This document shows, piece by piece, positions 63,739 through 64,000 of a DNA stretch of 64,000 nt (the first letter of the stretch is position 1; the number at the start of each line of letters is the position of its first letter). Source of the stretch: TMED109 sp002171375. GTDB lineage: Bacteria; Pseudomonadota; Alphaproteobacteria; TMED109. Made by a program: the position numbers and the translations under genes. The stretch covers positions 186,001-250,000 of the forward strand of contig CBFHON010000001.1 in NCBI GenBank assembly GCA_965657505.1, read 5' to 3'. Below the pieces are notes generated by a model, which did no database searches, was not told the DNA's origin, and worked only from the letters and a program-made list of their open reading frames with translations.

Positions 63739-64000
63739 ATGAGAATATTAAGTATAATACTTATTTCTTCATTTTTATCATTATCTGCTTTTGCAGATAC
63801 AACTGATCAAAAATGGATGAATAAAGTAGAAATAACTAAAGAAGGAACACACTGTATAGATGATAAAAATTGTTTTAATCGTTATCACCCAGCAATCCCA
63901 GCTGCAGTAAAAGCTAATCCAGGTGATATAATTATTATTCATTCTAGAGATGCTTTAGATAGTCAGTTCAGGTTAGATTCTATAGCAGATGATTTATCAA
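63739..64000 (+). CDS. Exported acetamidase/formamidase family protein, N-terminal part (runs off right edge)
   Basis: 87 codons are visible and the frame is open to the window edge. AAAGGGGAGAG lies just before the ATG. A clear Sec signal peptide (about 1-19, ending 'LSLSAFA') precedes 'CFNRYHPAIPAAVKANPGD' and 'IIHSRDALDSQF', matching FmdA/AmdA 'HNRWHPDIP...V.PGD....TRDA.D.Q'. Classical FmdA enzymes are cytoplasmic, so this is a periplasmic variant. It would release ammonia from small amides. Catalytic residues further on cannot be inspected. Confidence 0.8.
   Translation, partial: MRILSIILISSFLSLSAFADTTDQKWMNKVEITKEGTHCIDDKNCFNRYHPAIPAAVKANPGDIIIIHSRDALDSQFRLDSIADDLS

Noticed and set aside
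1..64000. CRISPR array, prophage, transposon or genomic island
   Set aside because: No regularly spaced repeats, integrase, transposase, phage gene or abrupt change of base composition was seen.

Overview
The window looks like one contiguous piece of an AT-rich, streamlined, probably marine alphaproteobacterial chromosome. By eye it is roughly 70% A+T or more; I did not count. It is almost entirely coding, gaps are usually under 150 bp, and no stretch over 300 bp lacks a gene. I saw no insertion sequence, phage gene, CRISPR array or rRNA. The alphaproteobacterial reading rests on gene order (purC-purS-purQ-purL-bolA-CGFS glutaredoxin), a class II DAHP synthase, TRAP binding proteins and a Mg-type HemB. 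Base composition recalls SAR11/HIMB59-like lineages, but the exact clade cannot be fixed from here. TTG start codons are frequent.

Layout. 1-6744: DNA repair (partial ogt), a GST, tRNA hydroxylase trhO, a divergent biotin cluster (bioF-bioD against bioB-bioA) and a YgjP-type metalloprotease. 6830-12684: semialdehyde dehydrogenase, a glycosyltransferase, a small exported protein, glutathione reductase and DAHP synthase. 12688-15556: a NosR-like flavin/iron-sulfur membrane protein with its ApbE flavin transferase. 15664-19927: NAD salvage (pncB-like, nadE), trmJ, and rpsD behind a good sigma-70 promoter. 19938-26537 (minus): a purine operon purB-NRDE-purC-purS-purQ-purL-bolA-grx. 26664-29425: mtnA, a FucA/Ald2-like class II aldolase and an alcohol dehydrogenase, which together look like a 5-methylthioribose 'DHAP shunt'. 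29428-38219: a response regulator, a divergent OmpA-like lipoprotein, an atypical histidine kinase and a complete outer-membrane factor / membrane fusion / HME-RND efflux set.

38225-48647: dusA, hemB, a valine catabolic trio (acyl-CoA dehydrogenase, 3-hydroxyisobutyryl-CoA hydrolase, 3-hydroxyisobutyrate dehydrogenase), glutaryl-CoA dehydrogenase, an exported protein, a dihydroorotase-like amidohydrolase and parE. 48727-50630: glnB-glnA, with a sigma-54-type promoter upstream and a strong terminator downstream. 50809-54895: tRNA-His, whose 3' end overlaps a thioesterase gene on the other strand, then a DHA2 MFS exporter, a TPR-like exported protein and a D-threonine-aldolase-like enzyme. 55014-57665: two paralogous TRAP binding lipoproteins facing each other across a hotdog thioesterase. 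57848-64000: a DUF442 phosphatase-like protein, sugar transferases and an SDR, then a translationally coupled GMC oxidoreductase and phytanoyl-CoA dioxygenase, and the start of an exported acetamidase/formamidase.

Most of the window is core biosynthesis (biotin, purine, NAD, aromatic amino acids, heme, glutamine). The accessory functions that deserve attention are the mtnA-aldolase-dehydrogenase unit, the NosR/ApbE pair, the two-component/RND cluster and the nitrogen-regulated glnBA promoter region. All functional calls are from sequence motifs and family knowledge; nothing was searched against a database.
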